The position numbers were made by a program, and so were the translations under genes. Of a stretch of 64,000 nucleotides of DNA, positions 42,831 through 52,529 are shown piece by piece (positions within the stretch are counted from its first letter, which is position 1; each line of letters starts with the position of its first letter). The notes under the pieces are model-generated. The model had not been told where the DNA came from and made no database searches. It was given only the letters and a program-made list of their open reading frames with translations. Origin of the DNA: G965222335 sp965222335 (GTDB lineage Bacteria; Pseudomonadota; Gammaproteobacteria; Pseudomonadales; Halieaceae); the NCBI GenBank assembly GCA_965222335.1, contig OZ244944.1, positions 1,612,001 through 1,676,000 of the forward strand. The letters run 5' to 3'.

Positions 42831-44339
42831 ATGGAACTGTCACTGGTTTACAGCCGGGCCGCGGCGGGTATGGAAGCCCCCCTGGTCCACGTCGAGACAC
42901 ACCTCTCTAACGGCTTGCCCGCCTTTTCCATCGTGGGACTGCCGGAGACTGCCGTGCGGGAGAGCAAGGACCGGGTGCGCAGTGCCCTGCTTAACTCCCA
43001 TTTCCAGTTCCCCGACCGCCGCATCACAGTCAACCTCGCCCCCGCCGACCTGCCGAAGGAGGGGGGCCGGTTTGACCTGCCCATCGCCCTGGGCATCCTG
43101 GCGGCCTCCGGGCAGCTACCAGCCGACAGCCTGGCCCGCGGCGAATTTGTCGGCGAACTGGCACTGGACGGCAAGCTGCGCCCGGCGCCGGCGATTATCC
43201 CGGCCGTGCAGGCAGCGACCGGTGCCGGTCGCTCCCTGGCAACCGCGCCGGAGGCCGCGCGCCTGGCTGCCCATGTGCCGGGCAGTCAGGTATTCGGCGC
43301 CAGCGACCTGCTGCGCCTGTGCGCACACCTCAATGGCCGCGCACCGCTGGGTGCCAGCCAGCCGGAGCCACTGGCGACGGGCGAGGACAGCTACCCGGAC
43401 CTATGCCAGGTCTTCGGCCAGCCCCGTGCCTGCCGGGCCCTGGAGGTTGCAGCCAGCGGCGGGCATCACCTGCTCCTGAGCGGTCCCCCGGGCACCGGCA
43501 AGACCCTGCTGGCCTGCCGGCTGCCGGGCATCCTGCCCGCTCTGCCCGCGGCGGATGCGCTTACCGTGGCCACCCTGCACAGCTTTGCCTGCGAGGGCCG
43601 CGCCATTGTGGTGCGGCGGCCCTTCCGCCAGCCCCACCACTCCGCCAGCGCCGCCGCCCTGGTCGGCGGTGGCAGTCGTCCGCGCCCCGGGGAAATTTCC
43701 CTGGCCCATGCCGGCGTGCTGTTCCTGGACGAATTACCCGAGTTCAGCCGGCATGTCCTGGATATGCTGCGCGAGCCGATGGAGGCGGGCGATATCACCC
43801 TGTCCCGCGCCAGGCATCGCTTCAACTTTCCCGCCCGGTTCCAGCTGGTGGCAGCCATGAACCCCTGCCCCTGCGGTTATCTCGGCGACCGCGAGCGCCC
43901 CTGCCGCTGCCCCCCGGATCAGGTCCTGCGCTATCGCGCCCGCCTGTCGGGCCCCCTGCTGGACCGCTTCGACCTGCTTATGCAGCTGCAGCGGGTCCCC
44001 GCGGCCACCGTCCTGGCGCAGGCACAGCCCGGTGAGCCATCCGCCCGGGTGCGCGCACGGGTCACCCACTGCCGCGAGCGGCAGCTGGCGCGACAAAACT
44101 GCACTAATGCTGCCCTGGGCGCGGACGCACTGCTGCGGGTTTGTCGCCTGGATGCCGCCACCCGGCGCCACCTGGAGCGGGCCGCGACCGCCCTCAAGCT
44201 CTCGGTGAGGGCCCTGCACCGCTCCCTCCGGGTCGCGCGGACCCTGGCAGACATGGCCGGGGACGAGGCGGTGACCCGCGAACACCTGGGCGAGGCGCTG
44301 GCCTACCGCGCACCGGGGGAGGAGCCCGAGAGCCACTAA
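42831..44339 (+). CDS. comM: ComM/YifB family AAA+ helicase
   Basis: A 502-residue Mg-chelatase-like AAA+ protein. An N-terminal Lon-substrate-type domain (FSIVGLPETAVRESKDRVRSA) is followed by Walker A SGPPGTGKT, Walker B GVLFLDELPEF, and the C-terminal domain. ComM drives branch migration during integration of transformed DNA and homologous recombination. It is unrelated in function to bacteriochlorophyll magnesium chelatase despite the family name. Confidence 0.93.
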   Translation: MELSLVYSRAAAGMEAPLVHVETHLSNGLPAFSIVGLPETAVRESKDRVRSALLNSHFQFPDRRITVNLAPADLPKEGGRFDLPIALGILAASGQLPADSLARGEFVGELALDGKLRPAPAIIPAVQAATGAGRSLATAPEAARLAAHVPGSQVFGASDLLRLCAHLNGRAPLGASQPEPLATGEDSYPDLCQVFGQPRACRALEVAASGGHHLLLSGPPGTGKTLLACRLPGILPALPAADALTVATLHSFACEGRAIVVRRPFRQPHHSASAAALVGGGSRPRPGEISLAHAGVLFLDELPEFSRHVLDMLREPMEAGDITLSRARHRFNFPARFQLVAAMNPCPCGYLGDRERPCRCPPDQVLRYRARLSGPLLDRFDLLMQLQRVPAATVLAQAQPGEPSARVRARVTHCRERQLARQNCTNAALGADALLRVCRLDAATRRHLERAATALKLSVRALHRSLRVARTLADMAGDEAVTREHLGEALAYRAPGEEPESH

Positions 44340-44431
44340 ATCAAGCCGTCAGCTGGCGCGAAGCGCGGCAGCCGGCAAGGGATTCCTGCTACACTGCGCG
44401 GCCGTGCCACGACAACGCAGATAGCCCACCC

Positions 44432-46429
44432 GTGACCCAACTCAATCCCCGCCAGCGCGAAGCCGTGCGCTATATTGACGGCCCCCTGCTGGTGCTGGCA
44501 GGCGCCGGCAGCGGCAAAACCAGCGTGATCACCCGCAAGATCGCCTACCTGATCGAACAGTGTGAAATCAGCGCCCGGCGGATCGCCGCGGTCACTTTTA
44601 CCAACAAGGCCGCCCGGGAAATGCGCGAGCGGGTATCCCGCCTCCTCAAGGGCGGCGCAGCCGAGGGCCTGACGGTCAGCACCTTCCACCAGCTGGGCCT
44701 GCAGATTATTCGCGCGGAGCGCAAGCAACTGGGACTGAAATCGGGCTTTTCCATTTTTGACGGCGAAGATGCGAAAAAGCTGGTGCGGGATATCCTGATC
44801 CAGGAGCACGGCAGTGATGGCGACCAGGCCGGCATTATCGCCCAGCGCATTTCCCACTGGAAAAACAACCGCCTGCTACCGGAGCAGGCTGTCGCGGCGG
44901 CGACCGGACCGGCGGACCAGCTTTGTGCCCAGACCTACCTGCGCTACCAGCGGGCCCTGCGCGCCTACAACGCCCTCGACTTCGACGATCTGATCCTCCT
45001 GCCCACGGTATTGTTTGAGCAGCAGCCGGAGATCCTGCAGCGCTGGCAGAATCGGCTGCACTACCTGCTGGTGGATGAATACCAGGACACCAACTCCAGC
45101 CAGTACCTGCTGGTGCGCCAGCTCAACGGCTTGCGCAGCGGTCTCACCGTGGTCGGCGATGACGACCAGTCCATCTATGCCTGGCGCGGCGCACGGCCGG
45201 AGAACCTGGCCCAGTTGCAGGAGGATTTTCCCGGTCTCAAGGTGGTCAAGCTGGAGCAGAACTATCGCTCTACCGCGCGCATCCTCCGCGCCGCCAACAT
45301 CCTGATCGCAAACAACCCCCACCTGTTTGTCAAAGAGTTGTGGAGCGAACTGGGTCACGGCGAGCCCCTGCGGGTGCTGTCCTGCGCCGACGAGCAGGCG
45401 GAGGCGGATCAGGTGGTGGCGGAGATCCAGGATCACCGCCTGCGCAAGCGTACGCGCTTCGGCGATTACGCCATTCTCTACCGCGGCAACCACCAGTCGC
45501 GGCTGCTGGAGCTGGCCCTGCAACAGCAGCAGGTGCCCTACCACCTCAGCGGGGGCACCTCGTTTTTCGCCCGCAACGAGGTCAAGGACATCATGGCCTA
45601 CCTGCGCCTGCTGGTGAATGCGGATGACGACAACGCCTTTTTACGCATCGCCAACGTGCCCCGGCGCAAGCTGGGCACCAGCACCCTCGAGGCGCTGGGG
45701 GAGCTGGCCCAGGCGCGACACTGCAGCCTGGCGTCGGCCTGTGAGCATATCGGCAGTGACGCCCTGCCGGAGGCCAGCCGCAAACGCCTGCAGGGCTTCC
45801 ATCGCTGGCTGCAGGACATGCGCCGGGCTACGGCGTCCGCCGGCGCAGACGGCATCCGCGCCCTCATTCGCGAGATTGACTACGCCGGCTGGTTGATCCA
45901 GCTCAGTTCCAGCGAGGAGGTCGCGGAACGGCGCATGGGCAATGTCAATTTCCTGGTAGACAGCATCGACCGCCTGATGCGCGAGGAGCAGATCGACCTG
46001 GACGAGGCGATCAACCGGCTGCTGCTGCGCGACCTGCTGGAACAGCAGGACGAGGAGGAGGCGGGCCCCGACCGGGTGCAGCTGATGACCCTGCACGCCT
46101 CCAAGGGCCTGGAGTTTCCGCACGTTTACATCGTGGGCATGGAGGAAAACCTGCTGCCCCACCGGGTGAGCGTGGAGGAAGGCAGTATCGACGAAGAGCG
46201 ACGCCTCGCCTATGTCGGCATCACCCGGGCGCAGCAAACCCTGTGCATGACCATGGCCCGCAAGCGGCGCCAGTTCGGTGAGACGATCACCTGCGAGCCC
46301 AGCCGCTTTATCAGTGAGCTGCCCGCCGATGACCTGGTCTGGCAGGGCGGCAATCACGAACCTTCCGCAGAAGCCAACGAAGAACGGGCGGCGGAAACCC
46401 TGAGCAGTCTCAAATCCCTGTTTGCCTGA
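44432..46429 (+). CDS. rep: ATP-dependent DNA helicase Rep
   Basis: A 665-residue superfamily 1A helicase. Motifs: LVLAGAGSGKTSV (I), VTFTNKAAREM (Ia), DEYQDTNSSQY (II), VVGDDDQSIYAWRGA (III), LEQNYRST (IV), TLHASKGLEFPHVYIVG (V) and RRLAYVGITRAQ (VI). Rep clears replication blocks. The GTG start begins MTQLNPRQREAV; the longer upstream frame overlaps comM. It shares the end with the next gene, whose start lies 10 bases after its stop. Confidence 0.95.
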   Translation: MTQLNPRQREAVRYIDGPLLVLAGAGSGKTSVITRKIAYLIEQCEISARRIAAVTFTNKAAREMRERVSRLLKGGAAEGLTVSTFHQLGLQIIRAERKQLGLKSGFSIFDGEDAKKLVRDILIQEHGSDGDQAGIIAQRISHWKNNRLLPEQAVAAATGPADQLCAQTYLRYQRALRAYNALDFDDLILLPTVLFEQQPEILQRWQNRLHYLLVDEYQDTNSSQYLLVRQLNGLRSGLTVVGDDDQSIYAWRGARPENLAQLQEDFPGLKVVKLEQNYRSTARILRAANILIANNPHLFVKELWSELGHGEPLRVLSCADEQAEADQVVAEIQDHRLRKRTRFGDYAILYRGNHQSRLLELALQQQQVPYHLSGGTSFFARNEVKDIMAYLRLLVNADDDNAFLRIANVPRRKLGTSTLEALGELAQARHCSLASACEHIGSDALPEASRKRLQGFHRWLQDMRRATASAGADGIRALIREIDYAGWLIQLSSSEEVAERRMGNVNFLVDSIDRLMREEQIDLDEAINRLLLRDLLEQQDEEEAGPDRVQLMTLHASKGLEFPHVYIVGMEENLLPHRVSVEEGSIDEERRLAYVGITRAQQTLCMTMARKRRQFGETITCEPSRFISELPADDLVWQGGNHEPSAEANEERAAETLSSLKSLFA

Positions 46430-46439
46430 GGCCACCCCG

Positions 46440-48173
46440 GTGATCGACGCGAGCTACCAGCTCATCCTCCTGTGCGCCTTCCTCGGCGTGGTGAGCATCG
46501 CCCTCACCGGCCTGTCACACCGCCTGGGCGCCCCCTCGCTGTTGTTGTTCCTGGTGGTGGGGATGCTGGCGGGCGAGGACGGGCCGGGGGGAATTCAGTT
46601 TGACGATGTCGGCACCGCATTCCTGGTGGGCAACATCGCGCTTGCAATCATCCTGCTTGACGGCGGCCTGCGCACCCATGTCAGCAGTTTTCGTGTTGGC
46701 CTGCGCCCCGCGCTGGCGCTGTCCACGCTCGGCGTAGTCATTACCAGCGCTATCGTCGGCGCCGTGGCCGCCTGGGTGCTGGGCTGGCCGCTGCTGAACG
46801 GCCTGCTGCTCGGCGCCATCGTCGGCAGCACCGACGCCGCGGCGGTGTTTGGCCTGCTGCACGCGGCAGGGCTGGAGCTGAAGGAGCGCAGCAGTGCCAC
46901 GCTGGAAATCGAGTCCGGCACCAACGACCCGATGGCCATCTTTCTCACGGTCTCGCTGCTCTCACTGCTGAGCGCCGGGCAGGGTGGCATCGGCGCGGGC
47001 CTGCTCTGGGAATTCGTTCAACAAATGGGACTCGGCGCGACCCTGGGCCTTGCCGGCGGCTGGCTGCTGCAGCGTCTGCTGAACACCCTGACCCTGTCGC
47101 GCGTGCTCTACCCGCTGCTCGCCGTCGCCTTCGGCCTTTCCGTATTCAGCCTGACCAATCTGTGGGGCGGCTCCGGATTCCTGGCCATCTACCTGATCGG
47201 CCTGCTGCTGGGCAACCGGCCCCTCAACTACCTGCACGACATTCGCTGGCTGCTGGACGGCCTCGCCTGGCTCAGCCAGATCGGCATGTTCCTGTTGCTG
47301 GGCCTGCTGGTTACGCCCTCTTCACTGCTGGACATCGCACTACCTGGGCTGGTCATCGCCTTCACCCTGATGCTGGTGGCGCGACCGGTGGCGGTGCTGG
47401 CCTGCCTGCTGCCCTTCCGCTTTCCCCTGCGCGAACAGGCCTTTATCAGCTGGGTGGGCCTGAAAGGCGCGGTGCCCATTATCCTGGCGCTGTTCCCCTA
47501 CCTGTCGGGCCTCGAGGACAGCGAAACCTATTTCGAGATTACCTTCTTCGTGGTGCTGCTGTCCCTGTGCCTGCAGGGCTGGACGATCGCCCCCCTGGCC
47601 CGGCGCCTGGGGCTGGAAGTGCCCCCGCATCCCGAGGATCGCGAGCACCTGGCGGTTGCCATCCCGGGGGAGGCTGGCCGCGAGCTGCTGGCCTACCGCA
47701 TCTATGCCGGCAGCCCCGCCGACGCCTACGTGCTCGGTCGCCTGCCGGTGCCCGACGAAGTGCGCCTGCTCGGGGTAATCCGCGAGGATGCGGTCCTGCG
47801 CCCGGAGGGTGACCTGGTCCTGATGCCCGGAGATTACCTGGTGCTGCTCACCCCCTCCCACGAGGCAAGCCAGCTACCGGCCCTGTTCTCTGCCCTGCCC
47901 ACCCCAATGCACCTGGCGAGCAACGCCTTTTTTGGCCAGTTCACGCTGCAGCCTGACGTCATGCTTGAAGATGTCTGCCAGGCCTACGGGGTTACCGTGC
48001 CCGGCGAACTCCGTGGCCTCGACCTGGCCGCGGTCATCCGCAGCCGCGTCCACCACCTGCCGGTAGTCGGCGACCGGCTGCAGTTGGATACCATCGAGCT
48101 GGTGGTGAAGAAGGTAGTTCAGGGCGAGATTCTGCAGGTGGGGCTGAAACTGCTGCCGGGGGGGAAGGACTAG
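46440..48173 (+). CDS. cvrA: Potassium/proton antiporter CvrA (NhaP2)
   Basis: A 577-residue CPA1-type antiporter (E. coli NhaP2/CvrA 578). The first 400 residues form about twelve helices, with the conserved NDPMAIFLTV segment carrying the transport Asp; the C-terminal cytoplasmic part contains a TrkA_C domain (GSPADAYVLGRLPVPDEVRLLGVIRED) and a CorC-like domain. It exports potassium in exchange for protons under high K+. The GTG at 46440 with GAGG upstream gives the standard length; a TTG further upstream overlaps rep. Confidence 0.9.
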   Translation: MIDASYQLILLCAFLGVVSIALTGLSHRLGAPSLLLFLVVGMLAGEDGPGGIQFDDVGTAFLVGNIALAIILLDGGLRTHVSSFRVGLRPALALSTLGVVITSAIVGAVAAWVLGWPLLNGLLLGAIVGSTDAAAVFGLLHAAGLELKERSSATLEIESGTNDPMAIFLTVSLLSLLSAGQGGIGAGLLWEFVQQMGLGATLGLAGGWLLQRLLNTLTLSRVLYPLLAVAFGLSVFSLTNLWGGSGFLAIYLIGLLLGNRPLNYLHDIRWLLDGLAWLSQIGMFLLLGLLVTPSSLLDIALPGLVIAFTLMLVARPVAVLACLLPFRFPLREQAFISWVGLKGAVPIILALFPYLSGLEDSETYFEITFFVVLLSLCLQGWTIAPLARRLGLEVPPHPEDREHLAVAIPGEAGRELLAYRIYAGSPADAYVLGRLPVPDEVRLLGVIREDAVLRPEGDLVLMPGDYLVLLTPSHEASQLPALFSALPTPMHLASNAFFGQFTLQPDVMLEDVCQAYGVTVPGELRGLDLAAVIRSRVHHLPVVGDRLQLDTIELVVKKVVQGEILQVGLKLLPGGKD

Positions 48174-48194
48174 CGTCGCCCGGGAGAAACAGCC

Positions 48195-49400
48195 TCAACC
48201 GCGGGGCCTTACCCGCAGCGAGGGCGGCCCGCGCAGCACGCCACCGCTGATCTCGGCCGTGGCCCCAGGGACCAGCGCCATATCCGGATAGCGAGCCAAC
48301 AGGCGTGCCAGCGCGGTCTCCAGCTCCCGGCGCGCCAGGTGGGAACCCAGGCAGAAGTGCGCGCCGTGGCCGAAGGCCAGGTTCTTGTCGGTCCGCGATG
48401 GATCAAAGCGCCGTGGCTGGCTGAACACCGCCGGGTCGTTGTTGGCGGCGCTGATCCCAAACAGGACCCACTCCCCGGTGGCGATCTCCACACCCCCCAG
48501 TTCCCGCCCGCGGCTGCAGCGCCGCGGCAGCAGCGCCGTCGGCGGCTCCCAGCGCAGGGCCTCCTGGACGATGGCCTCGCGCTCGGCCGCACCGGCCAGG
48601 GCACTGCGGCGCAGCGCCGGGTCACCGAGCACGGCCGTAAACAGGCTGCCGGCGACCTTGTAGGTGGTGTCCGAGCCCGCGGGAAACAGCAGCCTCAGGA
48701 AGGCAAAAATTTCCTCGTCACCCAGCTTCTGGCCCTCGAATTCCGCCTGCACCAGCAGGGAAATCAGGTCCTGCCCACCCTGCGCACGGCGGGCAGCGAG
48801 AATCGGGCGCATGTAGTCGGCGAAGTCGGCGCGCGCCTTCAGGGCCGCATCGGGGTCCCAGGGGTAGTCAATCAGCTTTAGCGCCCAGGCCAGTACCCTG
48901 CCCTCGTCATCCACCGGAATCCCCAGCAGGCGGGTGATCACGGTGAAGGGATAGGGCCGGGTGAAGGTCGCAACCAGGTCGACCTCGTCCTCGCCTTCGA
49001 GGGCGTCCAGCAGTTCATCCGCCACAGGCTCCAGCAGCGAGGTGACCGCGGTGCGCACCTGTTTGGGGAAAAAGGGCCGCGATACCAGGGCCCGGTTCAC
49101 CCGGTGCAGGTCGCCGGACATGCACTGCAGGGTTTTGCCCATGGAAGGTTCGGAGTGCACGGTATAGGCGGCCTCCGAGGCGAAGTGGACTTCGTCGGCG
49201 AAGGCCTCGCGCAGTTCCCCATAGCGGGTAATCAGCCACACGGTCTGGCCCAGGTAGCGCACCGGCACCACCGCGCCCTGCCGGCGCAAGTCGTCCAGCA
49301 GGGCGTGCAGGTCGGGCACCGGATCCAGGCCAAAATCGACCTCCGGACACAGCGGTTCCCTTGCGACCGCCGAAGCACCAATGGCATCAGTGACAGACAT
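48195..49400 (-). CDS. Cytochrome P450
   Basis: A 401-residue class I bacterial P450. The oxygen-binding I-helix is FPAGSDTTYK, the ExxR pair is seen earlier in the K-helix region (QEALRWEPPT), and the heme loop is FGHGAHFCLGSHLAR with the thiolate cysteine. It lacks a membrane anchor. It starts 3 bases after the RND pump stop codon, so it belongs to the efflux unit. No ferredoxin or reductase gene is adjacent. The substrate is unknown. Confidence 0.93.
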   Translation of the reverse strand: MSVTDAIGASAVAREPLCPEVDFGLDPVPDLHALLDDLRRQGAVVPVRYLGQTVWLITRYGELREAFADEVHFASEAAYTVHSEPSMGKTLQCMSGDLHRVNRALVSRPFFPKQVRTAVTSLLEPVADELLDALEGEDEVDLVATFTRPYPFTVITRLLGIPVDDEGRVLAWALKLIDYPWDPDAALKARADFADYMRPILAARRAQGGQDLISLLVQAEFEGQKLGDEEIFAFLRLLFPAGSDTTYKVAGSLFTAVLGDPALRRSALAGAAEREAIVQEALRWEPPTALLPRRCSRGRELGGVEIATGEWVLFGISAANNDPAVFSQPRRFDPSRTDKNLAFGHGAHFCLGSHLARRELETALARLLARYPDMALVPGATAEISGGVLRGPPSLRVRPRG

Positions 49401-49403
49401 GGC

Positions 49404-52400
49404 TTAGCCCCCCCGGCTGCCGCCGATTCGCTCACGTAACGACTGCACAATGACATAGAACCCCGGAATAAAAAACGTCCCCACCAGCAGTGCTGCGAGC
49501 ATGCCACCAAACACGGTGATGCCCAGGGAGTGCTGCCCGGCCGACCCGGCACCCGAGGCAAAGACCAGGGGCAGGATGCCGAGGATAAACGAGATGGCAG
49601 TCATGCAGACTGCGCGGAAGCGCTGGCGCGCGGCGGTGGCCGCCGCGTCATGCACCGATGCGCCGTCACCTTCCCGGCGCTGCCGCGCGAACTCCACGAT
49701 CAGGATCGCATTTTTCGCTGCCATCCCGATCAGCAACACCAGCCCGATCTGGGCGTAAAGGTTCAAAGCGGTACCGCTCAGCAGCAGCGCCGCGACCGCA
49801 CCACCCAGGGCCATGGGCACCACCAGGATAATCGCGGCGGGCACTGACCAGCTCTCGTACTGGGCCACCAGGAAGAGATAGACGAAGGCGAGGGCCAGGA
49901 GGAAAGCGATGATTGCCGTCTGGCCCGCCTCCTGCTGCTGGTAGGCAAGGCCGGTCCAGGCGATCCGGTAGCCGGCCGGCAGGGTGCTTGCCGCAAGTCG
50001 TTCGAGGGCCTGCATGGCCTCACCGGTGCTGGTGCCGGGGGCTGGCGCCGCGCGCACGGTGGCCGCACGGAACATGTTGTAGCGCGAGGCCACGTCGGGG
50101 CCCAGTACCGGCCGGGTGGAGACCAGGGTGCTCAGGGGGACCATTTCTCCCCCGCTGCTCTTGACGTAAAAATGCTCGAGATCCGCGAGGTCGGAACGGA
50201 ACGCGGCCTCCGCCTGCATGATGACCCGGTAGGTCTGGCCAAACTTGTTGAAGTCATTGATATACAGGGATCCCATCTGCGCCTGCAGCGTCGCGAACAC
50301 CTCGCTCAGGGGAACCCCCAGGTTCTTCGCCTTGACCCGGTCCACGTCGACGAAATACTGCGGCACGTTGGCGCGATAGGTACTGAAGACATTCGCCAGC
50401 TCCGGGCGCTGGTTGGCATCGACGATGTAGTGATTCAGCACTGCGGCGAGCTGCGCCGGCGGCCTTGCCAGGGTGTCCTGCAGGCGCAATTCGAGACCGC
50501 CGGTGGCCCCCATCCCGGACACCGCCGGCGGCGCGATCGCGTAAACCTGGGCCTCGGGCACCCGGGCGAATGCCCCGGCATTGATCCGCCCCGCCAGGGC
50601 TTCCACACCATCACCGGCCTGCCGACGCTCATCCCAGGGCCGCAGCACCACGAACAGGGTCCCGCCGTTGCTCGACAGAGCCCCGGTGAGCACCGAGTAG
50701 CCGGTGATCGCGGTCACCGATTCCACTGTGTGGTCGGCACTGATCAACTCGCGTACTTTTTCGATCGCGTCGCGGGTGCGATTGATGGAGGAGGCATCGG
50801 GCAACTGCACATTCACCAGCAGCACACCCTTGTCCTCGCTCGGCACAAAGGCGGTCGGCGTGCTGATCAGGCCCAGGCCCAGCGCCGCAGTCCACAGGCC
50901 GAACACCATCACCAGCACCAGCAGGCGGCGCAGCAGCCAGGCCACGCCCCGGCTGTAGCTGGATGTCAGGCGTGAGAAGCCGGCCAGAAAGCCCCGGTAC
51001 CAGCGCGCCTCGCTGCGCCTGCCGCGACCCAGCAGGAGTGCGCACAGGGCGGGACTGAGGGTCAGGGCATTGAGCGAGGAAAACAGCACCGCGACACAGA
51101 TGGTGACCGCGAACTGGCGGTACATCACCCCCGTGATGCCGGGCAGCAGGGCGACCGGGGCAAACACCGCCAGCAGGACCAGGGTGGTAGCAATGATGGC
51201 ACCACTCACCTCACGCATGGTCCGGTGGGCGGCCTCGGCCGCCGACATCTGCGGATTTTCCCGCAGGTGGCGATCACAGTTTTCGATCACGAGGATGGCA
51301 TCGTCCACCACGATGCCGATGGCGAGAATCAGGCCGAACAGGGTGACGGTATTGATCGACATCCCCAGGGCCAGGAGCACGGCGAAACTCGACACCAGGG
51401 AGACCGGAATCGCGATGGTCGGCACCAGGGTGGCGCGCCAGCTACCGAGGAAGATGTAGGTGACCAGCACCACCAGGGCGACCGCCTGGACCAGGGAGAC
51501 CACCACCTGGCCAACCGCCACCGACACGTAGCGGGTGGTGTCGTAGCCCACCTGGTGGTGCATGCCGTCGGGGAAGTCCTGCGCCAGTTCCGCGAGCAGG
51601 TTGTTCACGGCCTCCCCGGCCGCCAGCGCGTTGGCATCCGTCGTGGGGTACACCGCCAGGTTGACCGCGGGGACGCCGTCCACATCGCCAAAGAAGTTGT
51701 AGCCCGCCTGCCCCAGTTCCACCCGGGCCACGTCGCGCAGGTAGATCGCCGAGCCATCCGGGCGGGCGCGCAGGACGATGCGTTCGAATTCGCTGACCTC
51801 CTGCAGGCGACCCTTGGCCTGCAGGGTGTATTCCGTCTGCAATTGCCCGTCAAACGGCGGGGCGCCAATCTTGCCCGCGGCCACCTGCACATTCTGCTCC
51901 CTCAGGGCATCGCGGATGTCGCTGACCGACAGCCCCAGGTTCGCCATCTTGCTGGGGTCCAGCCACAGGCGCATGGAGTAGTCGGCCTCGCCCAGGATAG
52001 TGGCCGAGGAAATTCCCTCGAGGCGGGCGATCGCGGCCTGCACGTTGATCTTTACGTAGTTGGAGATGAACTTGTAATCCAGTTCGGTATCCGGTGCGCT
52101 GAAACTGACGATCTTGAGAATATCGGGGGAGCGCTCGTCGATGTTGAGGCCGCCGGCGGTGACCTCGGCGGGCAGCGTGGGCTCGGCGAGCTTCACCCGG
52201 TTCTGTACCCGCACCAGCGCCATGTCGGCGTCGGCCCCCACGGCAAAAGTGACGGTGAGCGTGTAACTGCCGTCATTGGCGCTGTTGGAAGACATGTAGA
52301 TCATGTCCTCCACCCCATTCACCGCATTCTCAATCGGGGTGCCGACCGAGGCTTCCACCACCTCGGCGGAAGCGCCCGGGTAGCGCCCTGAAACGATGAT

Positions 52401-52529
52401 GTTCGGGGGCGAAATGGCAGGGTACTCGGTCACCGGCAGCACGCTGATGGCCAGGGCACCGAGCAGCGTGGTCACGATGGCAATCACCATCGCGAACTTG
52501 GGCCGGTCGATAAAAAATCCGCTGATCAC
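49404..52529 (-). CDS. RND efflux transporter, HAE-1 type
   Basis: A 1041-residue inner-membrane proton-driven pump of the AcrB/MexF type with twelve helices and two large periplasmic loops. The start MISGFFIDRPKFAMVIAIV is typical, and the proton relay is seen in GIVVDDAILVIENCDRH. The first 4 bases overlap the membrane-fusion gene stop. No outer-membrane channel (TolC-type) is encoded here, so it must use a shared one. The downstream P450 suggests that the pump handles a hydrophobic compound the P450 can oxidise. Confidence 0.95.
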   Translation of the reverse strand: MISGFFIDRPKFAMVIAIVTTLLGALAISVLPVTEYPAISPPNIIVSGRYPGASAEVVEASVGTPIENAVNGVEDMIYMSSNSANDGSYTLTVTFAVGADADMALVRVQNRVKLAEPTLPAEVTAGGLNIDERSPDILKIVSFSAPDTELDYKFISNYVKINVQAAIARLEGISSATILGEADYSMRLWLDPSKMANLGLSVSDIRDALREQNVQVAAGKIGAPPFDGQLQTEYTLQAKGRLQEVSEFERIVLRARPDGSAIYLRDVARVELGQAGYNFFGDVDGVPAVNLAVYPTTDANALAAGEAVNNLLAELAQDFPDGMHHQVGYDTTRYVSVAVGQVVVSLVQAVALVVLVTYIFLGSWRATLVPTIAIPVSLVSSFAVLLALGMSINTVTLFGLILAIGIVVDDAILVIENCDRHLRENPQMSAAEAAHRTMREVSGAIIATTLVLLAVFAPVALLPGITGVMYRQFAVTICVAVLFSSLNALTLSPALCALLLGRGRRSEARWYRGFLAGFSRLTSSYSRGVAWLLRRLLVLVMVFGLWTAALGLGLISTPTAFVPSEDKGVLLVNVQLPDASSINRTRDAIEKVRELISADHTVESVTAITGYSVLTGALSSNGGTLFVVLRPWDERRQAGDGVEALAGRINAGAFARVPEAQVYAIAPPAVSGMGATGGLELRLQDTLARPPAQLAAVLNHYIVDANQRPELANVFSTYRANVPQYFVDVDRVKAKNLGVPLSEVFATLQAQMGSLYINDFNKFGQTYRVIMQAEAAFRSDLADLEHFYVKSSGGEMVPLSTLVSTRPVLGPDVASRYNMFRAATVRAAPAPGTSTGEAMQALERLAASTLPAGYRIAWTGLAYQQQEAGQTAIIAFLLALAFVYLFLVAQYESWSVPAAIILVVPMALGGAVAALLLSGTALNLYAQIGLVLLIGMAAKNAILIVEFARQRREGDGASVHDAAATAARQRFRAVCMTAISFILGILPLVFASGAGSAGQHSLGITVFGGMLAALLVGTFFIPGFYVIVQSLRERIGGSRGG

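Noticed and set aside
42831..44339. Bacteriochlorophyll magnesium chelatase subunit (bchI/bchD)
   Set aside because: The Mg-chelatase-like fold belongs to ComM/YifB: the N-terminal Lon-like domain and gene context with ubiK and rep exclude a pigment gene.
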